Notes under the pieces: model-generated
What the model saw: the letters and a program-made list of their open reading frames with translations, nothing else
Databases searched by the model: none
Told to the model about the DNA's origin: nothing
Part shown: piece after piece, positions 9,219-18,265 of the stretch
Position numbering within the stretch: position 1 is the stretch's first letter
How the letters are laid out: every line of letters begins with the position of its first letter
Origin: Actinocrinis sp035653575
GTDB taxonomy: Bacteria; Actinomycetota; Actinomycetes; Streptomycetales; Catenulisporaceae
DNA: 64,000 nucleotides
Assembly (NCBI RefSeq): GCF_035653575.1
Contig: NZ_DASRBQ010000078.1
Coordinates: 87,329-151,328 of the forward strand
Direction of reading: 5' to 3'
Made by a program: the position numbers and the translations under genes

Positions 9219-12200
9219 TCAGCCGCCCTGCTGCTGCGCGGTGAGCAGCTGCAGTTCGGCAGCGGAGGCGTAGAGGCCAACCGGGCCGGGGTTGGCGGTG
9301 CGGACCTGCACGTGGGTGTCGGCCGACGAGGGCACCACGCCCTGCACGGTGAGCGTCTGGGGTGTGCCGGACAGCTGGACCGCCGCGCTGGTCAGGTCCT
9401 GCTGGCCGTTCCAGAAGTCGACGTAGACCACGCCGGTGCCCTGGAGGGTGACCGAGGCCTGATAGCTCTGGCCGGCCGGCAGCTGGCTCGCGGGATCGAC
9501 CCAGATCCACGTGTTCGGCGCGGCATTGGTCTCGGTCCAGTGGATGGCGCTGGCGCCTTGCGGCGTGGTGGCGGCGGCGAGGGTGCCCGGGACCGAGCCC
9601 ACGCCGTTCTCCACCGGACCCTGCCAGTTCAGCTGGCCGGTGGGGGCGTCGCCGAGCAGGTTCGGCCCGGTCGGCACCAGGATCGTCGGCTGGCGGCCGG
9701 GCGGGAACCGCAGCGGGCCGGAGGGGTAGGACGGCGGCGCGTCCGCCGCGGCCGCGCCCCAGGCCGTGTCAGGGGTCGAGGTCATGGTGTAGTCGAGGCG
9801 GGTGACCCGGCTGAAGGGAGAGTGCTGAGACTGCGCGCCGGCGCCGACGAGCTGGTTCTCGTCGAGCCACACCGGGGCCCAGCTCCTGCCGTTCACCGAC
9901 AGCTTGTGCACATAAGTGCTCGTCGACGCGCCCGGAGCGCTCACGACGACCTGGTGGCCGCCCTGAAGCGCGATCGTGGCCTTCGGGAAGATCGGCGCGC
10001 CGAGAGCCAGCGCCGGTGAGCCGGGGGTCTCCGGGTACATGCCGAGTGCGGACCACACGAACCAGGAGCTCATCGCGCCGAGGTCGTCATTGCCCGGCTC
10101 GCCGCCGGGGGAGTCGGCGTACACCTCCGTCAGCAATCTGTGCACGATCGCCTCGGACCTGTACGGCGCCCCGGCGTAGTCGTAGATCCACGGCGTGCCG
10201 AACGAGGGCTCGTTGCCGGCCCACTCGTACGGCAGGTTCGGGCCCGCGTTCAGCTGCTGGAAGAAGCTGTCCAGCCGGGTGATCGCCGCCGCGTCGCCGC
10301 CCATGGCGGTGATCAGGCCATTGAGGTTCTGCGGAACCACCCAGGTGTACTGCGCCGCGTTGCTCTCCTGGAAGCCGGATTGACCAAAGCTGCCCATCCC
10401 GTCGGTGGTCGGGTCGAACTCAGGGAACTGACCGTTTCCGTCGCGCGGCTGGATGTAGCCGGTGTCGACGTTGAACAGGTTGGTCCAGTCCTGCGAGCGC
10501 TGAAGGTACGTCGCGGCGGTCGCGTCCTGGCCGAGGGACTTGGCCAGCTGCGCGATGCCGAAGTCCGCGATGGCGTATTCGATCGTCTCCGACGCGCCGT
10601 TGTTCGTGGGGGACAGGGAGCTTTCGGTGGTGTTCGGCACGTAGCCGAGCGACAGGTAGTCCGCCAGTTGCGGCCGCTCGGTGTACGTGCCCTGACCCAG
10701 TTGGCTCTGCGTCGGCACGACCGAGGCGCCCTTGACCATCGCGGCCAGCGCGGCGCGCGCGTCGAAGTCACGAGCGCCGAAGGCGTAGGCCTCGGCGAGG
10801 ATCGGGTCCGCGGCGTCGCCGTTCATGACGTCCGTGTAGTCGTTGGCGAAGCCCCACTTGGGCAGCCAGCCGCCCTGTGCCTGGTCGTCGAGCAGCGAGG
10901 TCATCATCTGGCTGGTCTGCTCCGGCGCGATGAGCGCGAGCAGCGGTATCTCCGAGCGGTAGACGTCCCAGCCGGAGAAGTTCGCGTATTGGACCTGGCC
11001 GTGCGCCGTGCGGTGGGTCTGGTTGTCGAATCCGAGATAGTCGCCGTTGACGTCGGAGAAGATGCTCGGTTCGAGCAACGTGTGGTAAAGGGCTGAGTAG
11101 AACTCAGTGCGCTGAGCGGCCGTGCCGCCGCCGATGCGGATCCGGCTGAGCAGGTCGTTCCACTTGGCGTAGGTCTGCCGGCTGACGGCGCCGACGCTCC
11201 AGCCCGGGTCCTCGGCGTTGAGGTTGGCGGTCGCGTCGGCCTGGCTGACGTAGGAGATCGCGACCTTCATCGTCACGTCGTGGCGGGTGGTGGTGTCGAA
11301 GCCGGCCCACGCGCCGGATTGCAGCCCCTGCGTGCCCGTGATCTGAGGGCTGGTGGTCCGCGTGCTCGGGATTTGCGGACGGTGCACGGAGGAGCCCTTA
11401 ACCTTGACAGAGGCCTGCGTTGAGCCGGAGGTCACCACCACGGACTCCTGGCGCAGCGAGGCCGCGGAGGCGACGAGGTCGACCGGTCCGGTTCCGGCGG
11501 TGCGGACCTGGAATTGCGGGTCGCGGATCGAGCCGGTGGGCACCGCGGCGTCCACGGTGAGCGTCACCGGCGTCGAGCTCAGGGTGACCGGCTGGCTGCC
11601 GACGTCCACCTGCCCGTTGTAGAAGTCGAGATAGACGTTGCCGGTGCCCTGGAGCGTGACGCTGGCTTCGTAGCTCGCGCCCTGTGTCAAGGCCGGTGGA
11701 GTGGCCTGGATCCAGGTGTTCGGCAGCGCGTTGCTCTGCTGCCAGGCGACGGCGCTCTGGCCGTCCGAGGTCGTGGTCGGGCTGATTGTGGCCGCGGTGC
11801 CGCCGCTGCTGACCTCGTGGTAGCTCCACGGCAGGTCGCCGGTCGGCTGGGTGAAGACGTTCGCGCCGGTGGGCGCGGTGTGCCAGGTCCCGTAGGAGGA
11901 GAAGGGGCGGGAGAAGGTGGCGACGAAATGCAGCGGATAGGTGCCCGGCGAGCCGCAGAACTGCCCGGCGGTCTCGGTGCCGGCGATCTGGTGGTCGTTG
12001 AGGATCTGCACCTGGGCCGCCACGTTGCCGGACTGCGCGTCGCCCATCTTGAAGAGCACGTTCGAGGACGTACTCGCCGGATAGCTGAACTTGGCGATTC
12101 CGGTGCGCGCAGTGGCGGCCAGGTCGGACTGGATCGCGTTGGCGGTGCCCGGATTCAGCGTCACAGAGTACGAACCGGGGGTCGCGTGCTCGCTGCTGTG

Positions 12201-12641
12201 GCTGAAGGCGGCGGTGGTGTTGACCGGGTCGGTTCCGATGGCCCCGACCGTCGGCAGGATCGGCACGTCGCCGAAGGCGCCGCAGCCGGGGCCGGACATG
12301 TGGGTGAGGCTGAAGCCGGTGACCGAAGAGTCGTCGTAGTTGTAGCCGCCGCCGTCCGGCCGCGAAGGCGTGTCCGGGCTGAAGGTCAGCATGCCGAAGG
12401 GGGCCGAGGCGCCGGGGAAGGTGTCCACCTGGCCGACGGTCGCGCCCCCGGAGCCGGTGCCGATGAGCGGATCGACCAGCGCGGCGGGGTCGCCGACGAG
12501 GGCGTCCCCGGCCGCGCTGTCCGAACCCTGAATCGCGGTCTGCGCGTGGGCTGCACCGCCGCCTGTTGCGATCAGCCCCGCGCACGCGGCCGCCACCACC
12601 GCGGTGCGCAGCCGTCCTGTCTGTCCTGGGCGAAAGAGCAT
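9219..12641 (-). CDS. Secreted GH92 alpha-mannosidase with two carbohydrate-binding-like modules
   Basis: A 1140-residue exported glycosidase, predicted exo-alpha-mannosidase of the calcium-dependent GH92 family. The start at 12641 (MLFRPGQTGRLRT) gives a Sec signal ending near AAHAQT and follows GGGAGG. GH92 signs are VDPLIGTGSGG near the mature N-terminus, GDVPILPTVG, and the C-terminal GNDDLGAMSSWFVWSALGMYP. Two related beta-sandwich modules interrupt and extend it: one inserted in the N-terminal domain (around TWIQATPPALTQG) and one at the C-terminus (around TWIWVDPASQLPAG); both share EASVTLQGTG-type strands and a QVRTA.PGPV motif. Two operator-like palindromes precede it. Confidence 0.9.
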   Translation of the reverse strand: MLFRPGQTGRLRTAVVAAACAGLIATGGGAAHAQTAIQGSDSAAGDALVGDPAALVDPLIGTGSGGATVGQVDTFPGASAPFGMLTFSPDTPSRPDGGGYNYDDSSVTGFSLTHMSGPGCGAFGDVPILPTVGAIGTDPVNTTAAFSHSSEHATPGSYSVTLNPGTANAIQSDLAATARTGIAKFSYPASTSSNVLFKMGDAQSGNVAAQVQILNDHQIAGTETAGQFCGSPGTYPLHFVATFSRPFSSYGTWHTAPTGANVFTQPTGDLPWSYHEVSSGGTAATISPTTTSDGQSAVAWQQSNALPNTWIQATPPALTQGASYEASVTLQGTGNVYLDFYNGQVDVGSQPVTLSSTPVTLTVDAAVPTGSIRDPQFQVRTAGTGPVDLVASAASLRQESVVVTSGSTQASVKVKGSSVHRPQIPSTRTTSPQITGTQGLQSGAWAGFDTTTRHDVTMKVAISYVSQADATANLNAEDPGWSVGAVSRQTYAKWNDLLSRIRIGGGTAAQRTEFYSALYHTLLEPSIFSDVNGDYLGFDNQTHRTAHGQVQYANFSGWDVYRSEIPLLALIAPEQTSQMMTSLLDDQAQGGWLPKWGFANDYTDVMNGDAADPILAEAYAFGARDFDARAALAAMVKGASVVPTQSQLGQGTYTERPQLADYLSLGYVPNTTESSLSPTNNGASETIEYAIADFGIAQLAKSLGQDATAATYLQRSQDWTNLFNVDTGYIQPRDGNGQFPEFDPTTDGMGSFGQSGFQESNAAQYTWVVPQNLNGLITAMGGDAAAITRLDSFFQQLNAGPNLPYEWAGNEPSFGTPWIYDYAGAPYRSEAIVHRLLTEVYADSPGGEPGNDDLGAMSSWFVWSALGMYPETPGSPALALGAPIFPKATIALQGGHQVVVSAPGASTSTYVHKLSVNGRSWAPVWLDENQLVGAGAQSQHSPFSRVTRLDYTMTSTPDTAWGAAAADAPPSYPSGPLRFPPGRQPTILVPTGPNLLGDAPTGQLNWQGPVENGVGSVPGTLAAATTPQGASAIHWTETNAAPNTWIWVDPASQLPAGQSYQASVTLQGTGVVYVDFWNGQQDLTSAAVQLSGTPQTLTVQGVVPSSADTHVQVRTANPGPVGLYASAAELQLLTAQQQGG

Positions 12642-12674
12642 TCGGGACGACCTCCCGGTGTTGTTCGGCAGCAT

Positions 12675-12702
12675 GACAACGTTGTCAGAGCTTTCAACGT
12701 TG
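12675..12702. promoter_or_regulatory. Twin CAACGTTG palindromes upstream of GH92
   Basis: GACAACGTTGTC (12675-12686) is a perfect 12-bp palindrome. A second CAACGTTG lies at 12695-12702, with centres 18 bp apart, 34-61 bp upstream of the GH92 start. CG-centred palindromes of this size are typical of LacI-family sugar repressors. No such repressor is in the window. Confidence 0.6.
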
Positions 12703-12787
12703 TACCGGATCACTCGCTGCGGGCGCAAGGGTACGCATCGAAATGGCGGCTCGTGTCCGCCGCTGCGGCGGGCGCGCTGCTGGTGAA

Positions 12788-12838
12788 GCGGCGGTGGCTC
12801 CTGACAGTCATTCACTAACCGTCAGGTGCCACCGCCGC
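12788..12838. terminator. Long hairpin between beta-helix gene and GH92
   Basis: Two 18-nt arms (12788-12805 and 12821-12838) pair with a single mismatch around a 15-nt loop. It lies 43 bp past the stop of the beta-helix/FN3 gene on the minus strand and lacks a U-run, as is usual for actinobacterial terminators. Confidence 0.7.
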
Positions 12839-12880
12839 GATGCCTCACTGTGTTTTAGTGTCACGTTTTTTGTTATGACG

Positions 12881-15499
12881 TCACGGTGTCAGGCCAGGCG
12901 TCGCAGTGACCGAAGCCGGGGCGCTGGAACCGACGGCGTTGTCTGCGGTGATCTGGAACGTGTACGCGGTGCCGTTAGTCAGACCACTGATCACCGTGTA
13001 CAGGCCGTTTCCGCTGCCCGCCCACAGGAAGTCGTGCCCTGTCACGTGCACGGGGGCGATGCCCGGTGCGGTGATGGTGTAGCCGATGATCGGTGTCGCT
13101 CCGGTCGCGGCCGGTGGCGTGAAGTGGATGCTGACCGTGCCATCGCCCGGATCGGCGCTGACGGAGGTCGGCGAACCGGGCACGGCCGTCGTCGTCACCG
13201 TCGGCGTCACGGCGGCGCTCGGCAGCGACGGGACGCTATCGCCAATCCGGTTGTGCGCGGTGACGGTGAACGTGTACGGGGTTCCGTTCGTCAGGCCGCT
13301 GATGGTGGTGTACCCGATCTTGGCGAGGTCGGCCGGCGAGATCGTCGCGCTCGCGCCGCCGGGAGAGGCCGTGACCGTGTAGGAGGTGACCGGCAGCCCG
13401 TTGTCGACGAAGGTCGGGTTCCAGCCGACGTACGCGGTTCCGTTCGCGGCGAATGCAGCTACCTGTCCCGGCGCCTCGGGCACGCCGGCGCCGAAGCGCT
13501 CGGCCAAGACCCACCGGTAGCGCGGCTCGAGCCCTGCATCGCGCACGATCGACGCAGGAGCCTGCGAAACACTCTGGATCACGTGGTTGCCGGAGACGAC
13601 CGCGTTGCCGTCCGCCGAATCGCGGTCGCCCTGCCACCAGTAGTTGCCGCTCACCAGCAGGGGATCGGGGCCGCTGGCGCCGGGCCGGTAATCGGTGTGC
13701 CGGGCGCCCCAGTCGTTCGACACGTTGTCGGTCAGCACGTTGCCGCTGGCCGTCCAGTATGTGCAGCCGTTGTCGCAATACATCGCGTGGCCGTTGTCCA
13801 GCGTGTCGGTGATGACGTTGCCGGTCAGGTGTTCGCCGGTGTCCATCGAGCTGCCGGTGATGCCCTGGGTGTAGATCCCGCCGCCGTCCGCGAGGAACTG
13901 CATCGCGTCGGTGATGTAGTTGTCTGAGACGGTGTTGTTGTTCGAGTAGTTCGGCGTGGCCTGCACCTTGATCTTGTCCGGCCAGCCGCCCCAGCCGAGC
14001 GAGATCGCGGTGTACGCGGTGTGGTCGATCTGGTTGTGGCTGATCAGGGTGTGCTCTGCATAGCCGACGTCGATCGCCACGCCGCCGTGGTATTCGACCG
14101 GCAGGCTGTAGAGGTGGTTGTCGAGCACCTGCACGCCCGAGGTGTGGTCGGCCTGCGTCGCGGGTTCGGGCATGTCCACGCCGCCGATCTCCAGCCCGTT
14201 GCCGGAGATGTCGGTGAACACGGACCCTTCGACGGTGTCGTTCTGCGAGCCGTCGCCGAGATCGAGGCCCGCGGCGCCGAGGTGCACGAAGGCGTCGCTC
14301 TCGAAGCGCAGGTCGCTGTCGTAGCCGAGGCTCAGATTGCCCGGCTCCCTGGTCCACGCGCCGTAGGGACAGGTGCCGCCGGCGATGAACTGGCACAGGC
14401 CCTCCTGGTCGTAGCCGTGCGGGCCGGTGAGCGTGTAGTTGGCTTGGATCTCGTTGAAGCCCTCGCCGGTGTTCGGCGTGAGCCAGGTCGCGTACGAGAA
14501 CTGGATGCCGGAGAACGTGATGTCGTGCACGGGAGCGGTCGCAGTGCCCTGACCGACCACGAGCTGCTCCAGCACCGGCGCCTCGACGTCGGCCCAGCGC
14601 AGGTCCTCCCCGGCGCGCGGGATGTAGTAGACGGTGTTCGCGGACCGGTCCAGGTACCACTCGCCCGGCTGGTCCAGCAGTTCGTAGGCGTTGTCGACAT
14701 AGGCGGGGATCGAGCCGTTGCCGAGGTTGCCGTTGTGCACCAGGTTGTAGCTGCGGCCGGAGCCGTCGGTGCGCTGGATGCGCAGCGTGGAGTTGTTCCA
14801 GCAGGGCTGCGCCATGGTGATGCTGGTGCCCGAGATCGCGGCGACTGGGCAGCGCGGCTCGGTCCAGGCGCCCTCGCCGCCGGTCTTCAGCGACCAGTAG
14901 GGCGCGCCGCCGCTGTATACGAACTCGATGTCGCTCGGGTTGCGCCAGCTCGCCATCGTGTCCGAGTCGGCGGTGTAACCCGCGGTGGTCTTCGTCAGGT
15001 GCACCGGCAGTGGTCCGCTGGCGCGATCGGCGCGCGCGCCGTCGACGTAGAGCTGGCGGGTCTGCAGCCCGGCCGGGGCGGGCGCGGACCAGATGTTCTT
15101 CGACGGATCGGACTGATGCCAGCCGGTGATCCGCTCGCCGCCGCTGAGCACAGGTTTCGCACCGGGCAGCGCCGCCCACACGACGCTGTGACCGTTGGTG
15201 CCCGAGTCACGCGCGTCCAGTTGCAGCGGTGCCGACAGCCGATAGGTGCCACCAAACAGCTCAACCCTGATATCCGCGCGCATGTCCTGGTCGAGGGCGC
15301 GCACGCGGGTCTGGGCGCCGTTGATCGAGCAGGGGTGCCACAGGGCGCAGGACGAGCCGGAGCCGTCAGGCGAGGCGAACAGGATCGTCGGGAACGAGGT
15401 CCCGGCGGTCGACGCATTCGCGGCAGGCGATAGATACGCCGGTGCCGCCGCGGCCAGCAACGCCGCGGCCGCGAGAGTCAAGGGGCGAGAGAAGGGCAT
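12881..15499 (-). CDS. Secreted right-handed beta-helix protein with two C-terminal FN3 domains
   Basis: An 872-residue exported protein. MPFSRPLTLAAAALLAAAAP is a Sec signal. The central ~600 residues contain repeated short N-rich strands (for example NNTVSDNYITDAM and DNHLYSLPVEYHGG) typical of the parallel beta-helix found in polysaccharide lyases and epimerases. Two fibronectin type III domains follow (about residues 680-775 and 780-872), each with a SGLTNGTPYTF or SGLTNGTAYTF strand. The specific polysaccharide is unknown. An 11-bp palindrome upstream (15558-15568) is identical to the one before the GH28 gene. Confidence 0.85.
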   Translation of the reverse strand: MPFSRPLTLAAAALLAAAAPAYLSPAANASTAGTSFPTILFASPDGSGSSCALWHPCSINGAQTRVRALDQDMRADIRVELFGGTYRLSAPLQLDARDSGTNGHSVVWAALPGAKPVLSGGERITGWHQSDPSKNIWSAPAPAGLQTRQLYVDGARADRASGPLPVHLTKTTAGYTADSDTMASWRNPSDIEFVYSGGAPYWSLKTGGEGAWTEPRCPVAAISGTSITMAQPCWNNSTLRIQRTDGSGRSYNLVHNGNLGNGSIPAYVDNAYELLDQPGEWYLDRSANTVYYIPRAGEDLRWADVEAPVLEQLVVGQGTATAPVHDITFSGIQFSYATWLTPNTGEGFNEIQANYTLTGPHGYDQEGLCQFIAGGTCPYGAWTREPGNLSLGYDSDLRFESDAFVHLGAAGLDLGDGSQNDTVEGSVFTDISGNGLEIGGVDMPEPATQADHTSGVQVLDNHLYSLPVEYHGGVAIDVGYAEHTLISHNQIDHTAYTAISLGWGGWPDKIKVQATPNYSNNNTVSDNYITDAMQFLADGGGIYTQGITGSSMDTGEHLTGNVITDTLDNGHAMYCDNGCTYWTASGNVLTDNVSNDWGARHTDYRPGASGPDPLLVSGNYWWQGDRDSADGNAVVSGNHVIQSVSQAPASIVRDAGLEPRYRWVLAERFGAGVPEAPGQVAAFAANGTAYVGWNPTFVDNGLPVTSYTVTASPGGASATISPADLAKIGYTTISGLTNGTPYTFTVTAHNRIGDSVPSLPSAAVTPTVTTTAVPGSPTSVSADPGDGTVSIHFTPPAATGATPIIGYTITAPGIAPVHVTGHDFLWAGSGNGLYTVISGLTNGTAYTFQITADNAVGSSAPASVTATPGLTP

Positions 15500-15557
15500 G
15501 GGTTTCCTCCACGGCGCCCGCGCCGGGCAGGACAGCGCGCGGGAGCCATCACGACAT

Positions 15558-15568
15558 ACATCGGATGT
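15558..15568. promoter_or_regulatory. Second copy of ACATC-G-GATGT palindrome
   Basis: Identical to 2205-2215 and located 59 bp upstream of the beta-helix/FN3 start codon, in a normal operator position. The rest of the 255-bp gap up to the BNR-repeat gene shows no other clear signal. Confidence 0.5.
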
Positions 15569-15754
15569 GTGGCGCCGGTAGGGACCGTATGAGCAGCTGA
15601 CCCCATTGTCAATCTCCCTAACAAGGGTAATTCGTAGGATCTATGCCGTTCGTCGATTCACCCAGCTCGTAGGGTTGCCATCCCGTGATCGGCCGTTACG
15701 GTGGTCGGGTGAGCAAGAACCCTCAGCGAACTTGTCGGGCATAAGGGAGCGAAA

Positions 15755-17338
15755 ATGCGAGCACGACGACGCGCGACGGCAGTGATCCTGGCGGCCGCGC
15801 CGCTTGCTCTTGGGCCGACCGCAGCCTGGGCACACACCGGCTCGGGCCTGGTGCAGGCCTCGTCCGGGGATCCGACCGCCGCGTGCACCGCCGGGGCGGA
15901 AAGCGGCACCAACTTCCCGAACACCGAGGTGGAGCCGTACATCGCGGTCAACCCGTGGAACCCGCACCAAGCCATCGGGGTCTTCCAGCAGGACCGGTGG
16001 ACCGACGGCGGCGCGCACGCCGGCGGCGTGGTGTGGACCCGCGACGGCGTGCACTACGCGGAGGGGCTGCTGCCCTTCGGCACCTGCGGCGCGCCCGGCG
16101 GCACGGACTACGAGCGCGTCTCAGACCTCTGGGTCAGCTTCGGCCCGGACGGCGCCGCGTACTCCAGCGGCCTGGAGTTCGACGACGCCGACAACCGCAA
16201 CGGCGTGGGCGCCGCGACCTCCTTCGACGGCGGCCGCACCTGGAAGTTCGCCCAGCCGGTGATCGCCGACGACGACACGGCGCACTTCAACGACAAGAAC
16301 TCGGTCACCGCCGATCCGCGCCGGCCCGGCACCGCGTACCAGGTCTGGGACCGGCTCGACCAGCCCTTCGACGCGAGCGGCCACGCGATCTCCTTCGACG
16401 GCCCCGCCTACGTCTCGATCACGCACGACCACGGCCGCACCTGGTCCGCGCCCCGGGTGCTGGTGAACACCTCGGGCACGCCGAACATGCAGACGATCGG
16501 CAACATCATCGTGGCCGACGGCCGCTCCGGGCGCCTATACGACTTCTTCGATCAGATCACGTACACCGATCCGAACACCGACGGCGTGATCGACGCGCAC
16601 TACGCCTTCATCACTTCCACGGACGGCGGCCGTACCTGGTCCGCGCCGTCCAGGATCACCGCGGACACCTCGGTCGGCGACGTCGACCCGAACGACCCGA
16701 CCAAGTTCCTGCGTACCGGCGCCGGCCTGCCGAACGTGGCGATCGACCCGGTGACCGGCGAGCTCTACCTGGCCTTCGAGGGCACCACCTTCACCGGCGG
16801 CGCGACCGACCAGGTCGAACTGGTGCACTCGACGGACCACGGCCGCACCTGGTCCGCTCCCGTCCGCATCAGCCATGGACCGCAGGCCCCCTCGTACACG
16901 CCGTCGATCGCGGTGGACCCGACCGGGACCGTAAGCGTGACGTACTACGACGTGCGTGACTTGAAGCCCGGCGACACCACCACGCTGCCGACCTCCACGT
17001 GGCTCTACTCCTTCCCGCGCGGCCACCAGCAGGACGCGGTCGAGCGCCGCATCGCGCCCGACTTCGACTGGCTGCTCGCGCCGAGCGCCGGCGGGCATTT
17101 CCTCGGCGACTACGAGGGTCTGGCCGCCGCCGGGCTGGACTCGGTGCGGCCGTTCTTCTCCACGACGCTGAACGCGCCGCAGACCAACGTGTTCAGCGGC
17201 ACCTTCGAGACGCCTTTCGGCGACCCGTTCGCGCTCAGCCAGCTGAACCCCGGGACCACGACGCCGCACGCGGCAGGACCGACCAGTCCCGCGCAGCGCA
17301 TCGCCGCGCATCTGGCGGAGCGCAAGACCGCGCACTGA
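15755..17338 (+). CDS. Secreted BNR/Asp-box repeat protein (sialidase-like beta-propeller)
   Basis: A 527-residue exported protein. The signal peptide (RRRATAVILAAAPLALG) is followed by a beta-propeller carrying four Asp-box-type repeats: SFDGGRTWK, HDHGRTWSAP, STDGGRTWSAP and STDHGRTWSAP. Such repeats occur in sialidases and other glycan-active propellers. The catalytic Arg triad of true exo-sialidases cannot be confirmed by eye, so only the fold class is assigned. It is a single gene on the plus strand. An inverted repeat straddling its 3' flank (17351-17412) may serve as its terminator. Confidence 0.8.
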   Translation: MRARRRATAVILAAAPLALGPTAAWAHTGSGLVQASSGDPTAACTAGAESGTNFPNTEVEPYIAVNPWNPHQAIGVFQQDRWTDGGAHAGGVVWTRDGVHYAEGLLPFGTCGAPGGTDYERVSDLWVSFGPDGAAYSSGLEFDDADNRNGVGAATSFDGGRTWKFAQPVIADDDTAHFNDKNSVTADPRRPGTAYQVWDRLDQPFDASGHAISFDGPAYVSITHDHGRTWSAPRVLVNTSGTPNMQTIGNIIVADGRSGRLYDFFDQITYTDPNTDGVIDAHYAFITSTDGGRTWSAPSRITADTSVGDVDPNDPTKFLRTGAGLPNVAIDPVTGELYLAFEGTTFTGGATDQVELVHSTDHGRTWSAPVRISHGPQAPSYTPSIAVDPTGTVSVTYYDVRDLKPGDTTTLPTSTWLYSFPRGHQQDAVERRIAPDFDWLLAPSAGGHFLGDYEGLAAAGLDSVRPFFSTTLNAPQTNVFSGTFETPFGDPFALSQLNPGTTTPHAAGPTSPAQRIAAHLAERKTAH

Positions 17339-17350
17339 CGTCATCTTTAT

Positions 17351-17412
17351 GTCGGGCACGGTGCACTAGCCGGAGAGGACCATCGATTTCCGGGAAGGCC
17401 ACCGTGCCCGAC
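17351..17412 (+). promoter_or_regulatory. 13-bp inverted repeat spanning the next gene's ribosome site and start codon
   Basis: GTCGGGCACGGTG at 17351-17363 is perfectly complementary to CACCGTGCCCGAC at 17400-17412. The right arm contains the GTG start (17404) of the downstream gene, and the GGGAAGG ribosome site sits in the 36-nt loop. In mRNA this stem would hide the start codon. It may also end transcription from the BNR gene. Confidence 0.6.
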
Positions 17413-18171
17413 TACGACGAACACGATCCGTACGGCGAGACGCGCGCCGCTCCCGGCGAGCCGGCCACATCCGGCGAGCCAGACGCAGCCGGCTCCGTCG
17501 ACCCCTTCGACGCCTTCCGAGCGCGGCGGGCGCAGGAACGCGCGGAGCAAGCGCCGTTCCCCGAGGCGCTCGCGAGCGAACCCGCCAGGACGATCGGACC
17601 GAGCGCGGAAACGTATGACGGCGCCTACGCCCCGCCGGAGCCTCCGCCGCCGTACCACGAGTACACCCAAGTCGTGCCGCCGGTTCCATTCGATGAGGCG
17701 GCCTCACGCGCGCCGCGCCGCCGGCTGCGTTCGGCAATCGTGTTCGGCGGCGTCGCAGCGCTCGTCATCGGCGTGGGCGCGGGCGTTTGGGCGGTGACCG
17801 GTTCGTCCGGAGGGGCACCGGCGGCGGCAGCCGGTACGCCGTCTGCGAGCGCCTCCGCCTCGCCCGGACCGAAGGCGGGGAAAGCAGGCAAGGCCGTCAA
17901 CGCGCGCCTCACGGTCACGTCCGTGGGCTCTGACTCCTTCACCGCAACCACCACGCGAGGCGAGACAGTAGTCGTACACATCACCTCCGAGACGCGGTTC
18001 GGCACCGCCGCGCGGCCTTTCACGCGGGCGCAGCTCGTGCCGGGCGCGAAGGTCGTCGCGCGGCTGCGTAAGGACGCTGACGGGACCGTCGTGGCCACGG
18101 TGATCGCATCCGAGATCGCGACACCGAACGACCAGCCGAGCGGCACCGCGTCCCCCGCTGCAGGCGCCTAA
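17404..18171 (+). CDS. Membrane-anchored DUF5666-like extracytoplasmic protein
   Basis: A 255-residue protein starting at GTG 17404 (GGGAAGG upstream). The N-terminal ~105 residues are acidic, Pro-rich and disordered (EPPPPYHEYTQVVPPVP). One membrane segment follows (about 115-133, IVFGGVAALVIGVGAGVWAV). An Ala/Ser-rich linker then leads to an ~80-residue beta domain (LTVTSVGSDSFTATTTRGE, then FGTAARPFTRAQLVPGAKV), which resembles DUF5666 and OB-like cell-surface domains. Role unknown. Its start codon lies inside a perfect inverted repeat, suggesting structure-controlled translation. Confidence 0.75.
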   Translation: MPDYDEHDPYGETRAAPGEPATSGEPDAAGSVDPFDAFRARRAQERAEQAPFPEALASEPARTIGPSAETYDGAYAPPEPPPPYHEYTQVVPPVPFDEAASRAPRRRLRSAIVFGGVAALVIGVGAGVWAVTGSSGGAPAAAAGTPSASASASPGPKAGKAGKAVNARLTVTSVGSDSFTATTTRGETVVVHITSETRFGTAARPFTRAQLVPGAKVVARLRKDADGTVVATVIASEIATPNDQPSGTASPAAGA

Positions 18172-18265
18172 CCGCAGTCGAGGCGTCGTCGAGCCCTCGT
18201 GCGCACAGTGATCCCGCAACGGGTCCCGCGCAGGAGACCCAGCCGCCAGGCGGAGGGATTCGGCG

